The notes beneath the pieces are model-generated. The model saw only the letters and a list, made by a program, of their open reading frames with translations. It searched no databases and was not told where the DNA came from. Below are positions 1 to 9,830 of a DNA stretch of 64,000 bases, in pieces. The DNA lies in assembly GCF_001695575.1 (NCBI RefSeq), contig NZ_LUAX01000001.1, positions 682,001 through 746,000 on the forward strand, given 5' to 3'. Position numbers and translations under genes: made by a program. The first letter of the stretch is position 1. The number at the start of each line of letters is the position of its first letter. The stretch is from Vibrio europaeus (GTDB lineage: Bacteria; Pseudomonadota; Gammaproteobacteria; Enterobacterales; Vibrionaceae).

Positions 1-1002
1 GTAATACTGAATCATCAACGGTTGCTCTATAACAACGAAAGCAACTTGAAAGCAGAGCTTTTCGAGTTGCGCCATCAGTCTTTTTTGAGACAAATAAAGG
101 CTGAAAATTTTCTGGCTTTGATTACCGCTGACAGTCAAACGGACAATCTCACAACATTTTTCTTGGACAGCAATATTTTGCCAAAGTGCATTCTCAAATT
201 TTGCCGACGAAGTATCACTGATCTCGATATCAGAACACAAGAGATCTAAGTTAACTAATTGGCGATGCATCTCAACTTGATTGAGCAATGTCCAACATGA
301 GGTTTGAAAAAATGGCGAGAAATAGAGCCAATTGTCGGCTTCCTTATGATGGTTGACCTTGGCAGTCGAGACGATTACTGGGAAAGATAAATCTGAAACT
401 AGCTGGGCAAGGATGAAATGACTACCGTGAGCAGAGACTTCGATTTCATACAGCATCTCGAACCACTGCTGCTCCGAAACAAAGGTTGCTAGGTTAATTA
501 GCATTACGGCATCTGGTAGTTCCATTGCGTAGCCGCTATGCAGCGTGTAATAGAGTTCTGCATGGTTTTCGATATTGTCGATGACACTATCGACGAAATC
601 TTCTTCATTTTGGGTAAGTTTGGGTAAGGAGTCTAGTTCCAAACGACGAGGCTGATTTTGATACTTGCTTTTGATTTTCCAGATATTAAAAGCACACCAA
701 GCCTGTGCCCAGTTATCAAACAAGTTTAGCGCTCTTTGTTCGAAATCATGCCATTGCTGTGGCTCATCTTTTAAAGGATAGTTGACGTTAACGAAGTAAT
801 AAGGTGATTGGAGCTTGGTTGCGATGTTTTTGTAGCGAAGTGAGCTATCCTGTTCACTTATTTGAGCGAGTCGCTCGTTAAGCACATGTTTAAAAAAGTG
901 ATTACTATCGACACCAAAAAGTGTTTCGACCTGCTCAAACAAAGCACATGCGTGCCCCTTGTCCTCTTTTTCAAAAAGGGACGAATCAAAATTGTTAGCC
1001 AT
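1..1002 (-). CDS. Conserved protein, 3' end cut off by window edge; possible AinS/LuxM-type acyl-homoserine lactone synthase
   Basis: An open frame of 334 codons runs without a stop from the ATG at 1002-1000 to the left edge, so the C-terminus is missing. It begins MANNFDSSLFEKEDKGH. No signal peptide or membrane segment is visible. The middle contains WFEMLYEIEVSAHGSHF, then FPVIVSTAKVNHH and SCWTLLNQVE; the visible end is VVIEQPLMIQYY. The compact, Trp/Phe-rich, soluble character and these motifs remind me of the AinS/LuxM/VanM synthases (about 390-400 residues), but this is recollection and not an alignment. In that family the next gene downstream would be a LuxN-type sensor kinase, which would lie outside this window. 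The coding call is firm; the function is weak. Confidence 0.7.
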   Translation of the reverse strand, partial: MANNFDSSLFEKEDKGHACALFEQVETLFGVDSNHFFKHVLNERLAQISEQDSSLRYKNIATKLQSPYYFVNVNYPLKDEPQQWHDFEQRALNLFDNWAQAWCAFNIWKIKSKYQNQPRRLELDSLPKLTQNEEDFVDSVIDNIENHAELYYTLHSGYAMELPDAVMLINLATFVSEQQWFEMLYEIEVSAHGSHFILAQLVSDLSFPVIVSTAKVNHHKEADNWLYFSPFFQTSCWTLLNQVEMHRQLVNLDLLCSDIEISDTSSAKFENALWQNIAVQEKCCEIVRLTVSGNQSQKIFSLYLSQKRLMAQLEKLCFQVAFVVIEQPLMIQYY

Positions 1003-1550
1003 AGACGTTTGTATAATTATTTTGTTTATTTTGGCTAACCAGTATTCATATAGGTGCCTATTTGTGCAATTGAATTAGTATGTTTATGCTAATTGATCGG
1101 GTGTTAATATTAATATTAGTGATGCAGGGCACGTAATAAATGAGAGGGTAGTCTGTTTTAGGAGAGTTGTGTTTGAGGATTGCAGTTCCGGTGAACGAGC
1201 TGGTAACCCTGTTTTTTGCTTTTAGTCGTGTTTTGTTACCCATATCAGTGTTTTACCTTCATACCTATTCTGATTTGAGATAAATATCTAACAATCTTAT
1301 TAATAGTGGTCTAATCTTCTGGCTTCAATTATCTATAAATGCCAATAATTGGTGGAAATCCTGCCTTTTTAGAGGGCTATCTTGTTGTTTTGACGGTTAA
1401 TTTGCACTCATTGAAGAAAAAAGTTGGCGAAAATCATAAGCTTGGCATACACTTTCCAAGGTAAAGCCGATATGTTGTTGATTGGCTTGGTGAAATGTTT
1501 AGGTGCTGCCTTGCGGCGGCAATGTTTAACACAGCTTTGAGGAAAGTTTT
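1003..1550. other. Intergenic region before ihfA
   Basis: This 548-base stretch separates the leftward partial gene from ihfA. I see no convincing coding frame. A small hairpin (CTGCC-TTGC-GGCGG, about 1505-1519) lies in the ihfA leader just before the GAGG ribosome site at 1538-1541. Promoters for both divergent genes must lie here, but no clear -35/-10 pair stands out. Confidence 0.5.
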
Positions 1551-1844
1551 ATGGCGCTCACAAAGGCCGATTTGGCTGAGAACCTGTTTGAAAAGCTCGG
1601 ATACAGTAAACGGGATGCCAAGGAAACGGTTGAGGCGTTTTTCGAAGAGATTCGTAAGGCACTGGAAAGTGGCGAACAGGTAAAACTGTCTGGATTCGGT
1701 AATTTTGATCTTCGTGATAAGAATGAACGTCCAGGTCGAAACCCGAAGACAGGTGAAGACATTCCAATCAGTGCACGTCGCGTAGTGACCTTCCGCCCAG
1801 GGCAAAAATTAAAAGCCCGCGTTGAAAACATTAAGGTTGACTAA
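1551..1844 (+). CDS. ihfA: Integration host factor alpha subunit
   Basis: The 97-residue product begins [17 protein letters not shown] and has the full HU/IHF fold: helical dimer part (1-45), then [11 protein letters not shown] and the DNA-bending arm [25 protein letters not shown]. The length matches IhfA. It binds and sharply bends specific DNA as a heterodimer with IhfB, serving recombination and transcription. GAGG lies about 10 bases before the ATG. In enterobacteria and many vibrios ihfA follows pheT directly. Here it stands alone, with its own leader and terminator, about 30 kb from pheT, facing yciU. Confidence 0.97.
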   Translation: MALTKADLAENLFEKLGYSKRDAKETVEAFFEEIRKALESGEQVKLSGFGNFDLRDKNERPGRNPKTGEDIPISARRVVTFRPGQKLKARVENIKVD

Positions 1845-1907
1845 TTCTTAGCTCGCTAAGAGACACATCCTGTATCGGGGCTAGGAGCAATTCTAGTATC
1901 CCCATAG

Positions 1908-1940
1908 AAAAATACCCCAGCACAGGCTAGGGTATTTTTG
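1908..1940. terminator. Bidirectional terminator between ihfA and yciU
   Basis: The stem AAATACCC / GGGTATTT is closed by a short loop and flanked by A-rich and T-rich runs. It therefore can end transcription of both convergent genes, ihfA from the left and yciU from the right. Confidence 0.75.
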
Positions 1941-1963
1941 TATTAAGTGTTTGTAACTAAACG

Positions 1964-2284
1964 TTAGTCTCGTTTCCACAAAGCGTGGCAAAACTTATGT
2001 TCAGGATCACGGCTGATTAACAGGCGAGCGAACACATCGTCCAATACATCGTCTTCTTCATTGACTAAACCAACGCGAACTTCCGCGTAAACTTCTTTGT
2101 CTACGTCAAAGCCTACGTGTTCAACCCAGTCATCACCAGTTTCCACTAACTCTGCCGCGCCGCGCTCGTCAAATTGTGCTGTGAACAGAATAACGTCAGC
2201 AGGCTCTAGGTTATCAGGTGCCATCTCTAAAAAGATGTCGTAAGCCGTATCAATGGCGTCATCGTATGAGATTAGATCAGCCAT
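1964..2284 (-). CDS. yciU: HI1450/YciU-family acidic dsDNA-mimic protein
   Basis: The 106-residue, very acidic protein contains AYDIFLEMAPDNLEPADVILF and DVFARLLISRD, closely matching the HI1450/YciU (DUF440) family. Members copy the charge pattern of double-stranded DNA and are thought to bind DNA-binding proteins such as HU. It follows yeiP by only two bases on the same strand, so the two are probably co-transcribed. No catalytic residues are expected. The regulatory target in this organism is unknown. Confidence 0.9.
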   Translation of the reverse strand: MADLISYDDAIDTAYDIFLEMAPDNLEPADVILFTAQFDERGAAELVETGDDWVEHVGFDVDKEVYAEVRVGLVNEEDDVLDDVFARLLISRDPEHKFCHALWKRD

Positions 2285-2286
2285 GA

Positions 2287-2853
2287 TTACGCGCGGCTCA
2301 TGTATTTACGTTCAGCCGTATTGATCACGATGCGGTCACCTGTCGCAATGTATTCAGGTACTTGAACAGTAAGACCGGTAGCAAAACGTGCAGGTTTTGT
2401 ACGAGCAGAAGCAGAGGCGCCTTTGATTGAAGGATCTGTCTCTTCAATAACGAGTTCAACAGCCGCAGGAAGTTCTAGACCAACAGCATTGCCGTTGACT
2501 AGGATGACATGCAAACCTTGAATTTCTTCGGTCACGAACAGTAGGTCGTCTTCAATTTCGTCTTTCTTGAATGTGTACTGAGTGTAGTCTTCATTGTCCA
2601 TGAAGATGTACTCATCACCGTCAACGTATGAGAAAGCCGAGGCACGTTTGAACATGTCTACCGTTTCAACAACGTCATCAGATTTGTAACGTTCATCAAC
2701 GCGAGCACCTGTGTTTAGGTCAGTACAACGCAGTTTGTAAATCTTTGCGCCGCCACGACCACCAGGAGTGGTTACTTCGATGTCTTTGATTAATAGTGTT
2801 TTACCGTTAGATTCGATAGCAAAACCTTTTTTAAGCTCACTTGCCTTTGGCAT
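2287..2853 (-). CDS. yeiP: Elongation factor P-like protein YeiP
   Basis: The start was set at the ATG at 2853, giving MPKASELKKGFAIES. An AAGGAA ribosome site precedes it, and the resulting 188 residues is the normal YeiP length. A longer frame back to 2904 lacks family similarity. It shows the three-domain EF-P layout: KOW-like N-domain (1-65), OB domain (66-130) and C-terminal OB domain ending TGDRIVINTAERKYMSRA. At the loop where EF-P carries its modified lysine, this protein has TPGGRGGAKIYKL, so the tip residue is Arg, as usual for YeiP (EfpL). It is expected to act at the ribosome on stalled peptide-bond formation. Confidence 0.95.
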   Translation of the reverse strand: MPKASELKKGFAIESNGKTLLIKDIEVTTPGGRGGAKIYKLRCTDLNTGARVDERYKSDDVVETVDMFKRASAFSYVDGDEYIFMDNEDYTQYTFKKDEIEDDLLFVTEEIQGLHVILVNGNAVGLELPAAVELVIEETDPSIKGASASARTKPARFATGLTVQVPEYIATGDRIVINTAERKYMSRA

Positions 2854-2987
2854 GAACAATTTCCTTCGTGTGTTAGGTGTTCTGGCGATTATATACCGAC
2901 TCACTGGCTGAAGGAATATCTTGATTCATCCTGCTCAGTGAGCGAACATTAACGCATTCAGTTCGATTATTTTGTGTTATCAATCAA

Positions 2988-3755
2988 ATGCATCTTTCAA
3001 CGATCAATCCTAAACACGCCTTTCAGCCTAACTATCAACCTGCGATTGATGATTTGGTCAGCTTTCTTAGAAATGGGCTAGGACAGAATCTGCATAGTAT
3101 TTATCTATATGGCAGTGTGGCTCGTAAGACTGCAAAACCCGGTTCGTCAAATTTAGATGTGATTGTGGTCACTCAATCATCGTTTAGTGATCTGCGAACA
3201 ACGCTATTTAACTCGATCAAATGGCGCTTTCAAAAATCTTACCCGCATATCACGGAAATCTCTTTTAAAACGGCTTTGGCTTCTGAAGTCGCAAGTCTCG
3301 ATAGTATTTTCTCGTGGGGCTTTCAGCTTCGCCACTGCTCGGTGTGCATTTTTGGCGAAGACTTGTCGGAGTGCTTTGGCGATTATGAACCAAGTTGGGA
3401 AATCGCAAAACATTGGAACATGGATGTCGAAGATTGGGTAGCGGTTTATCGTAATCGAATTGCTCGTTGCGACAAGTCAGAGGACCAAGTGAAAGCACAA
3501 AAAATCATCGCGAAAAAGCTGCTGCGAGCTAGCTATTCATTGATCATGCACAAAGATAAGCAATGGTTTGATGATCCTCTAGAGTGTGGCCAAGTATTTC
3601 TTCGCTACTATCCTGAAAAACAGATAGAGATAGAGCGGCTCGGTATTCTGTTGTCTGGAAGAGTTATTCCCAAGCGTTCAGTGGTCGGTATCCTTGATGG
3701 ATTTGGTGACTGGATTGCAAAACAGTACAAAAAAACTGAGTTCAGAATAGGTTAA
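2988..3755 (+). CDS. Aminoglycoside-adenylyltransferase-like nucleotidyltransferase, altered metal motif
   Basis: The 255-residue protein has the N-terminal nucleotidyltransferase signature YGSVARKTAKPGSSNLDVIVV (around residues 41-61) followed by a helical C-terminal region, as in ANT(3'')/AadA-like enzymes and stand-alone NTases. The usual GSxDxD metal pair reads S-N-L-D, so the first aspartate is asparagine. Activity is therefore uncertain; it may be weakened or may use another acidic residue. It lies between yeiP (divergent) and polB (convergent, overlapping four bases). No strong ribosome site is visible before the ATG, so the start is provisional. No resistance substrate can be inferred. 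Confidence 0.75.
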   Translation: MHLSTINPKHAFQPNYQPAIDDLVSFLRNGLGQNLHSIYLYGSVARKTAKPGSSNLDVIVVTQSSFSDLRTTLFNSIKWRFQKSYPHITEISFKTALASEVASLDSIFSWGFQLRHCSVCIFGEDLSECFGDYEPSWEIAKHWNMDVEDWVAVYRNRIARCDKSEDQVKAQKIIAKKLLRASYSLIMHKDKQWFDDPLECGQVFLRYYPEKQIEIERLGILLSGRVIPKRSVVGILDGFGDWIAKQYKKTEFRIG

Positions 3756-6109
3756 AACAAACCTAGCTGCGGCTCACTGAGAGTCGCAAAGTCTAGCCCA
3801 ATAAATGGCAAGATGGCTTCTGCCACTGGCTTTAGCTGTTTATCAATGTAGTGCTGATAGTCAATAGCGCTTTTTTGGTACTCTTTCGGCTCAGGACCCG
3901 AGGTAGTGATCACGTATTCAATTCTGCCTTTGTTTTGGTACTGCAATGGGCGACCAAGTTGGCCGTTTATTTCATCTGCCATTCTGGCTGCGCGTACCTG
4001 AGGTGGAATGTTTTTCTGATACTCATGCAGCTTTCTTCTTAAGCGCTTTTGATAAACAAGTTTGTCATCGAAATCTCCGGCTTTTGTTTGCTCTACGAAC
4101 CCACGAATATAATCACTTGGGTTCTCGCCATGAAATACCATTGAATAAAGCGTTTGTTGGAATTCTTGGGCTAATGGTGTCCAGTCTGTTCGAGCGCTCT
4201 CTAACCCTTTAAAAATCAGTCGCTCGCTATCTCCCTCACCAATAAGCCCGGCATAACGTTTTTTCGAGCCTGTTTCCTGCCCACGAATCGTTGGCATTAA
4301 GAACTTTTTGTAGTGCGTCTCGTACTCTAACTCCAATATCGAGTTAAGGTTGTACTCCTCATGTAGGTGGTTCGTCCACCACTCATTGATGTAGTCCACG
4401 AGCTGATGGCCAACGTCATCGGCTTGCGACTGAGAGAATTGCCCATTAAGTGAGACAAACGTGGAATCAGTATCACCGTATATCACTTGATAGCCTTTCT
4501 CTTCGATCAACACCTTAGTTTGCTTCATGATCTCGTGACCGCGCATGGTAATACTGGAGGCTAATCGAGTATCAAAGAAGCGGCACCCTGATGAACCTAG
4601 CACGCCATAGAAAGAGTTCATGATGATTTTTATTGCTTGAGAAAAGGCTTTTTCGTTGTTCTTTTTCGCAACGTCGCGCGCCGCCCAGAGATTTTCGATC
4701 ATTTCTGGTAGGAAATGACGAGTGCGGTGAAATTGTCCACCTCGGAAACCCGGAACCGCTTGCTCTTGTTCAAGACCAATGTCTTGTTGTAATCCCTCAA
4801 TTAACCCCATCGGGTCGATAAGAAAACTGCGAATAATGGAAGGATAAAGACTCTTAAAATCGAGGACTAAAACTGAATCGTAAAGATTTGGAATCGAGTC
4901 CATCACATAACCGCCAGGACTCGCCAACCAGTTCTCAGGATGTAGATTCGGTGCAACGTAGCCAGCGCGATGAATCTGGGGTAAGTATAGATTGGTAAAT
5001 GCAGCAACTGAGCCGCCAACACGGTCCAGTTCAACCCCTGTGAGTTTAGAGCGCTCGATGGCGAACTCTAGCAAGTGAGTGTGGGCGAAAATCTTGTTAA
5101 CCAAGACACAATCTTGCAGGTTGTATTTAGCAAGAGAGGGCTTGTCATGGCGATACATCTGATTAATTTCGTCCATGCGATCATGCACATTGTGTATCTG
5201 CTTACCTTCACCCAATAACTCTTGTGATACGGCTTCTAAAGACCAACTGCGGAAGTGGTAGGTTGCCGTCTTTAGGGTGTCAATACCATCCATAACGACT
5301 CGGCCGGGAATTGATATAAAGGCTTGTTGAGTGGTGTTTGATGTGCGGAAAAAACTCGACTGTTTGCCTCGACCAAGCATAAGTTTGACTTGATTCCTCT
5401 CGGCACGTTTGTGCAGTAGCCTGAAATCAAAGTCGATGACATTCCAACCGACGATAACATCGGGGTCGAACTGGTTAAACCAATCAACCAGCGCGAGCAG
5501 CAACTCTTTCTCGTTGCTTACCCACTGGATGTCAGTATCAGCTGGTTGTGGAGCGCCAATCATAATCACTCGGCTGTCCATCGGACTGTCTAGCCCAATG
5601 GAGTAGAGCACGCCTTTTTCGGAACACTCTATATCTAATGACACCACTTTGAGCTCTGGCGTGTAATCGCCTTGGCGACACTTCACCTGCTTAAATCGTA
5701 GGTGCGATACATTGTTCTGCACGACTCCAGTAAACTCCAGACTGCCTTGAATAAAGCGCTCCATTAGATAGCGATCAGCAAGGCGAATGTCGTCTTCTAA
5801 TACAACAATCTCTTGCTGCTTAAGGTGATCGCTGAGTGATTGAGCTTGCTTGATAGAATGACAGTAACATGCGGCTACGGGTCGTAAGGCAAAGTCTTTC
5901 AGTGGTAAGGTTTTCCATTCGATCTGCAAGTTTTGGGTCTGCGCTTTTGCTCTTTCCAACTGGTCTTGAAAGACAAAGAAGACGGTTTTTTCGCCCTCAA
6001 TCAACAGTTGGGTAGGACCTTGTGGTGTTGATAACCAAAGATCTATCTGAGTAGTGCCTTTAATATCACGGGCTTGCCGCGTAAGTACGAATCCGTTTTG
6101 AATAGCCAT
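3752..6109 (-). CDS. polB: DNA polymerase II (family B)
   Basis: The 785-residue protein has the expected length and motif order for family B polymerase: exonuclease motif DIECSEKGVLYSIG, then DVIVGWNVIDFDF, polymerase motif A DFKSLYPSIIRSF, motif B KIIMNSFYGVLGSSG and motif C YGDTDSTFV. Pol II is the DNA-damage inducible polymerase that takes part in restart and some lesion bypass, with 3'-5' proofreading. All catalytic acids are present. No clear LexA box was recognised upstream of 6109. It converges on the nucleotidyltransferase gene. Confidence 0.97.
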   Translation of the reverse strand: MAIQNGFVLTRQARDIKGTTQIDLWLSTPQGPTQLLIEGEKTVFFVFQDQLERAKAQTQNLQIEWKTLPLKDFALRPVAACYCHSIKQAQSLSDHLKQQEIVVLEDDIRLADRYLMERFIQGSLEFTGVVQNNVSHLRFKQVKCRQGDYTPELKVVSLDIECSEKGVLYSIGLDSPMDSRVIMIGAPQPADTDIQWVSNEKELLLALVDWFNQFDPDVIVGWNVIDFDFRLLHKRAERNQVKLMLGRGKQSSFFRTSNTTQQAFISIPGRVVMDGIDTLKTATYHFRSWSLEAVSQELLGEGKQIHNVHDRMDEINQMYRHDKPSLAKYNLQDCVLVNKIFAHTHLLEFAIERSKLTGVELDRVGGSVAAFTNLYLPQIHRAGYVAPNLHPENWLASPGGYVMDSIPNLYDSVLVLDFKSLYPSIIRSFLIDPMGLIEGLQQDIGLEQEQAVPGFRGGQFHRTRHFLPEMIENLWAARDVAKKNNEKAFSQAIKIIMNSFYGVLGSSGCRFFDTRLASSITMRGHEIMKQTKVLIEEKGYQVIYGDTDSTFVSLNGQFSQSQADDVGHQLVDYINEWWTNHLHEEYNLNSILELEYETHYKKFLMPTIRGQETGSKKRYAGLIGEGDSERLIFKGLESARTDWTPLAQEFQQTLYSMVFHGENPSDYIRGFVEQTKAGDFDDKLVYQKRLRRKLHEYQKNIPPQVRAARMADEINGQLGRPLQYQNKGRIEYVITTSGPEPKEYQKSAIDYQHYIDKQLKPVAEAILPFIGLDFATLSEPQLGLF

Positions 6110-6435
6110 TTAGAAATTTATTAAAGATATGACGCGGTAAACTTCCGCAGAAGTAGGGTATCACAAGCCCGTAAAGTTAAATAGCAAGGGTCTAAAATAC
6201 CACTTTTGGGGAGGCTGATGTGGTATAAAAATGACCACAAATAGTAGCTAAGCAATTGATTATTAGATTAATAACAATTTAAGTAGCAGTTATGAAAATA
6301 AGTACTTGCTAAACTTTGCGTTTCAGCACATATTCAGAGTAAGCGAAATTAGTGTTTTGAGTTAAACTAGGCAGCTGTACTGTATTCCACGTTCGTGGAA
6401 GCAGAGCCAAGTAAAAATAGTGTGGAGATACAAGT
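6110..6435. other. Divergent regulatory region between polB and varA
   Basis: This AT-rich gap of 326 bases has no credible gene. A hairpin TTCCACG-TT-CGTGGAA lies at 6385-6400, in the likely 5' leader of varA and about 25 bases before its ribosome site, so it could affect translation or mRNA stability. Confidence 0.5.
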
Positions 6436-7080
6436 TTGATAAATGTTTTCCTTGTAGATGATCACGAGCTGGTTCGCACAGGGATACGACGTATTATTGA
6501 AGACGTCCGTGGAATGAACGTAGCAGGGGAAGCTGAAAGCGGTGAAGAAGCAGTAAAATGGTGTCGTAGCAACCATGCTGACGTCATTTTAATGGATATG
6601 AATATGCCGGGTATTGGTGGCCTAGAAGCAACCAAGAAGATCCTGCGTTTTAATCCTGATGTTAAAATCATCGTTTTAACTGTTCATACGGAAAATCCGT
6701 TTCCAACTAAAGTGATGCAGGCAGGTGCCGCAGGTTACCTGACTAAAGGCGCGGGACCAGATGAAATGGTCAACGCGATTCGTATGGTGAATAGTGGTCA
6801 ACGCTACATCTCACCAGAAATTGCTCAACAGATGGCGCTTAGCCAATTTTCTCCGGCTTCGGAAAACCCATTTGCCGATCTGTCTGAGCGAGAGCTGCAA
6901 ATCATGATGATGATTACCAAAGGGGAGAAGGTGACTGACATTTCAGAGCAGTTAAACCTAAGCCCTAAAACGGTAAACAGCTACCGCTATCGTTTGTTTA
7001 ATAAACTCGACATTAGCGGTGATGTTGAATTGACTCACCTAGCGATTCGACACGGAATGATCGACACCGAGACATTATAA
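6436..7080 (+). CDS. uvrY: Response regulator VarA/UvrY (GacA family)
   Basis: The product begins [20 protein letters not shown] and is 214 residues, typical of VarA/UvrY/GacA. The receiver domain has the DD pair (8-9), phosphoacceptor in [10 protein letters not shown] and conserved Lys in TKGAG; the C-terminal LuxR-type helix-turn-helix contains [17 protein letters not shown]. The start codon is TTG at 6436, supported by GGAGA at 6424-6428 and conserved protein start. With the BarA/VarS kinase it drives CsrB-type small RNAs that titrate CsrA. uvrC follows 47 bases later, the classic gene pair. Confidence 0.97.
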   Translation: MINVFLVDDHELVRTGIRRIIEDVRGMNVAGEAESGEEAVKWCRSNHADVILMDMNMPGIGGLEATKKILRFNPDVKIIVLTVHTENPFPTKVMQAGAAGYLTKGAGPDEMVNAIRMVNSGQRYISPEIAQQMALSQFSPASENPFADLSERELQIMMMITKGEKVTDISEQLNLSPKTVNSYRYRLFNKLDISGDVELTHLAIRHGMIDTETL

Positions 7081-7127
7081 GGCGCCATTACCATCAATGT
7101 TTTTCAGATCCAATACATGGTAATGGT

Positions 7128-8957
7128 ATGACCCAATTTGACTCGGCCTCTTTCCTTAAAACAGTAACCAATCAGCCCGGCGTTTATCGTATGTATAACG
7201 CCGAGGCTGTGGTTATCTATGTTGGTAAAGCCAAAGACCTCAAAAAGCGCCTTTCAAGCTATTTCAGAATCAAAGTAGATAGCGAGAAAACGCGTGCTCT
7301 CGTCAGTAATATTGCCAAAATTGATGTCACGGTGACTCACACCGAGACGGAAGCTCTGATCCTTGAGCACAATTACATCAAACAGTACCTGCCTAAATAC
7401 AACGTATTGTTGCGCGATGATAAGTCTTATCCCTACATCTTTATCAGCGGACATAAGCATCCAAGGCTTTCGATGCATCGCGGTGCAAAAAGGCGCAAAG
7501 GGGAGTACTTTGGCCCTTATCCTGACTCAGGTGCCGTTCGAGAAACGCTTCATCTAATCCAAAAGATATTTCCGGTTCGCCAATGTGAAGACACGGTATA
7601 CAGCAATCGAACTCGCCCTTGTCTGATGTATCAAATTGGTCGTTGCGCTGCGCCTTGCGTCAGTAGTGTCATTTCCGATGATGATTATAGCGAGCTGGTT
7701 GATTTGGTACGTTTGTTTCTACAAGGCAAAGACCAACAAGTTCTGAGCTCTTTGGTCGAAAAAATGGAGCAGGCGAGCCAAACTTTACGTTTTGAAGAGG
7801 CCGCTAAATTCCGCGATCAGATTCAAGCAATACGCCGTGTGCAAGAGCAGCAATTTGTTTCCGAAGACTCTATGGACGATATGGATGTGCTCGGCTTTGC
7901 CCAAGAAAATGGCATTGCCTGTATTCATATCTTGATGATTCGTCAAGGTAAGGTGCTGGGTAGCCGAAGCCATTTCCCTAAGATCCCCAATAGTACGACT
8001 CAGCAAGAAGTGTTTTACAGCTTCTTAAGCCAATACTACTTGAGCCACAATGAGGCGCGGACCATTCCAACCCGAATCATACTCAACACTGGCTTAATGG
8101 ATGATTCTGACTCGTTGGCTGAAGCGCTGTCAGGTATTGCGGGACGTAAGGTTCATTTTCATGTCAACCCTACGGGGACACGTGGCAGATACTTGAAACT
8201 ATCTAATACCAACGCGTTAACGGCGATTACGACCAAGATCAATCATAAGATGACGATTGCTCAGCGTTTCAAAGAGCTGCGAGAGCTACTTGGAATGGAG
8301 AGCATAACGCGTATGGAATGTTTTGATATTTCTCATACCATGGGTGAGAGCACCATTGCTTCCTGCGTTGTGTTTAACCATGAAGGGCCCGTTAAGCAAG
8401 AGTATCGTCGTTACAATATCTCCGGAATTACTGGTGGTGATGACTATGCCGCGATGGGGCAGGCACTAGAGCGCCGTTACTCGAAACAACTTGAAGTCGA
8501 AAAGATTCCAGACATCGTATTTATCGATGGTGGTAAAGGGCAACTCAATCGAGCTCATGAGATTATATCTCAGCATTGGGGAGACTGGCCAAAGCGCCCG
8601 CATTTGATCGGTATCGCAAAAGGTGTAACTCGTAAACCAGGACTGGAAACTTTGATTACGGTGGAAGGGGATGAGTTTAATCTTCCTAGTGACGCACCTG
8701 CTCTGCATCTTATGCAGCATATCCGAGATGAAAGTCATAACCATGCGATTGCTGGTCATAGGGCAAAACGTGGAAAAACGCGTAGAACCAGTGCCTTAGA
8801 AGGCATTGAGGGCGTTGGGCCAAAACGTCGTCAAGCGCTACTCAAATACATGGGTGGGTTACAAGAACTTAAACGTGCCAGTGTTGAAGAAATCGCCAAA
8901 GTACCAGGTATTAGTGTTTCTTTGGCAGAAAACATTTATCAAGCATTGAAACAATAG
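7128..8957 (+). CDS. uvrC: Excinuclease ABC subunit C
   Basis: The 609-residue protein has the GIY-YIG nuclease domain at the N-terminus (GVYRMYN...[14 protein letters not shown]), a UVR motif around 205-240 ([16 protein letters not shown]), the RNase H-like C-terminal nuclease ([20 protein letters not shown]) and tandem helix-hairpin-helix motifs ([26 protein letters not shown]). It makes both incisions in nucleotide excision repair with UvrB. It lies between varA and pgsA on the same strand, as in other gamma-proteobacteria, probably one transcript. Confidence 0.98.
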   Translation: MTQFDSASFLKTVTNQPGVYRMYNAEAVVIYVGKAKDLKKRLSSYFRIKVDSEKTRALVSNIAKIDVTVTHTETEALILEHNYIKQYLPKYNVLLRDDKSYPYIFISGHKHPRLSMHRGAKRRKGEYFGPYPDSGAVRETLHLIQKIFPVRQCEDTVYSNRTRPCLMYQIGRCAAPCVSSVISDDDYSELVDLVRLFLQGKDQQVLSSLVEKMEQASQTLRFEEAAKFRDQIQAIRRVQEQQFVSEDSMDDMDVLGFAQENGIACIHILMIRQGKVLGSRSHFPKIPNSTTQQEVFYSFLSQYYLSHNEARTIPTRIILNTGLMDDSDSLAEALSGIAGRKVHFHVNPTGTRGRYLKLSNTNALTAITTKINHKMTIAQRFKELRELLGMESITRMECFDISHTMGESTIASCVVFNHEGPVKQEYRRYNISGITGGDDYAAMGQALERRYSKQLEVEKIPDIVFIDGGKGQLNRAHEIISQHWGDWPKRPHLIGIAKGVTRKPGLETLITVEGDEFNLPSDAPALHLMQHIRDESHNHAIAGHRAKRGKTRRTSALEGIEGVGPKRRQALLKYMGGLQELKRASVEEIAKVPGISVSLAENIYQALKQ

Positions 8958-9034
8958 AAAAAATCCCGCACCATAAGGCGCTGTTTGAAGCACCAAATAG
9001 AGCCATACGCAAACAAAAAGAGCCTTAACTAAAT

Positions 9035-9592
9035 ATGCGTTTAAATATCCCGAACATATTGTCTTTGTTGCGACTTTTCTTGATACCAGTATTTGTCGTT
9101 GTGTTTTACCTTCCTTATAGCTGGTCTCCTTTTGCCGCCGCAATGGTGTTTTGGGTTGCTGGATTTACAGATTGGCTAGATGGCATGCTGGCTCGAAAAT
9201 TGGGTCAAACCTCCCGTTTTGGAGCATTTATTGATCCTGTCGCGGATAAAGTTCTGGTTGCGACCGCGCTTATTTTGATAACCGAACATTACCACAGCAT
9301 TTGGATTACTATTCCGGCAGTAACGATGATCGCTCGTGAAATCATCATCTCAGCACTACGTGAGTGGATGGCCGAAATCGGCAAACGAGCCAGTGTGGCG
9401 GTATCTTGGGTAGGCAAAGTAAAGACCGTAAGCCAGATGTTCGCTTTATGGGTGCTTATCTGGCGCTACGATGATTGGATGATTTGGCTAGGTTATGCAG
9501 CATTGTACATTGCGACCTTCCTTACTTACTGGTCGATGGCGCAGTATCTCATGGCAGCAAAAGATGATTTACTGAGTGAAGAACACCACTGA
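9035..9592 (+). CDS. pgsA: CDP-diacylglycerol--glycerol-3-phosphate 3-phosphatidyltransferase
   Basis: The 185-residue membrane enzyme carries the CDP-alcohol phosphotransferase signature in [19 protein letters not shown] followed by AFIDPVADK, i.e. D-x2-D-G-x2-A-R-x8-G-x3-D-x3-D. It makes phosphatidylglycerol phosphate in the inner membrane. Several hydrophobic segments flank the motif (about 5-50, 85-105, 125-175). It follows uvrC by 77 bases and ends in a strong terminator, closing the varA-uvrC-pgsA series. Confidence 0.97.
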   Translation: MRLNIPNILSLLRLFLIPVFVVVFYLPYSWSPFAAAMVFWVAGFTDWLDGMLARKLGQTSRFGAFIDPVADKVLVATALILITEHYHSIWITIPAVTMIAREIIISALREWMAEIGKRASVAVSWVGKVKTVSQMFALWVLIWRYDDWMIWLGYAALYIATFLTYWSMAQYLMAAKDDLLSEEHH

Positions 9593-9597
9593 TTTTG

Positions 9598-9623
9598 AAA
9601 GCGGGCGATAGCCCGCTTTTTTG
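9598..9623 (+). terminator. Terminator after pgsA
   Basis: The stem AAAGCGGGC-GATA-GCCCGCTTT is followed by TTTT, a standard Rho-independent signal directly after the pgsA stop. Confidence 0.9.
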
Positions 9624-9747
9624 TATATCGCATTCTCACAAATTCAATTAACTCAGTGGATTTGCTCAATTATTTGCTAACAAACTCGTTAATTTGAGTC
9701 GTTTTGCACGTTAAATAGACAAACGATTCGAAAATTCAAAATTAGTG

Positions 9748-9775
9748 TTGACTCATTAGTTCGAATGCGTAGAAT
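9748..9775 (+). promoter_or_regulatory. Probable sigma-70 promoter of the tRNA cluster
   Basis: TTGACT (9748-9753) and TAGAAT (9770-9775) are separated by 16 bases and lie about 56 bases before the first tRNA. The elements fit sigma-70 consensus well. Confidence 0.6.
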
Positions 9776-9830
9776 GCATCCCGTACCCAAGAGGAATTGA
9801 GTAAATAACTCTTCAGCTTGGTGTGACAGA

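Noticed and set aside
22..249. 75-codon frame on the plus strand at the left edge
   Set aside because: It lies inside the longer, well-formed minus-strand gene 1-1002 and has no ribosome site.
1434..1831. Minus-strand frames overlapping ihfA
   Set aside because: They are shadows of the ihfA coding sequence with no supporting features.
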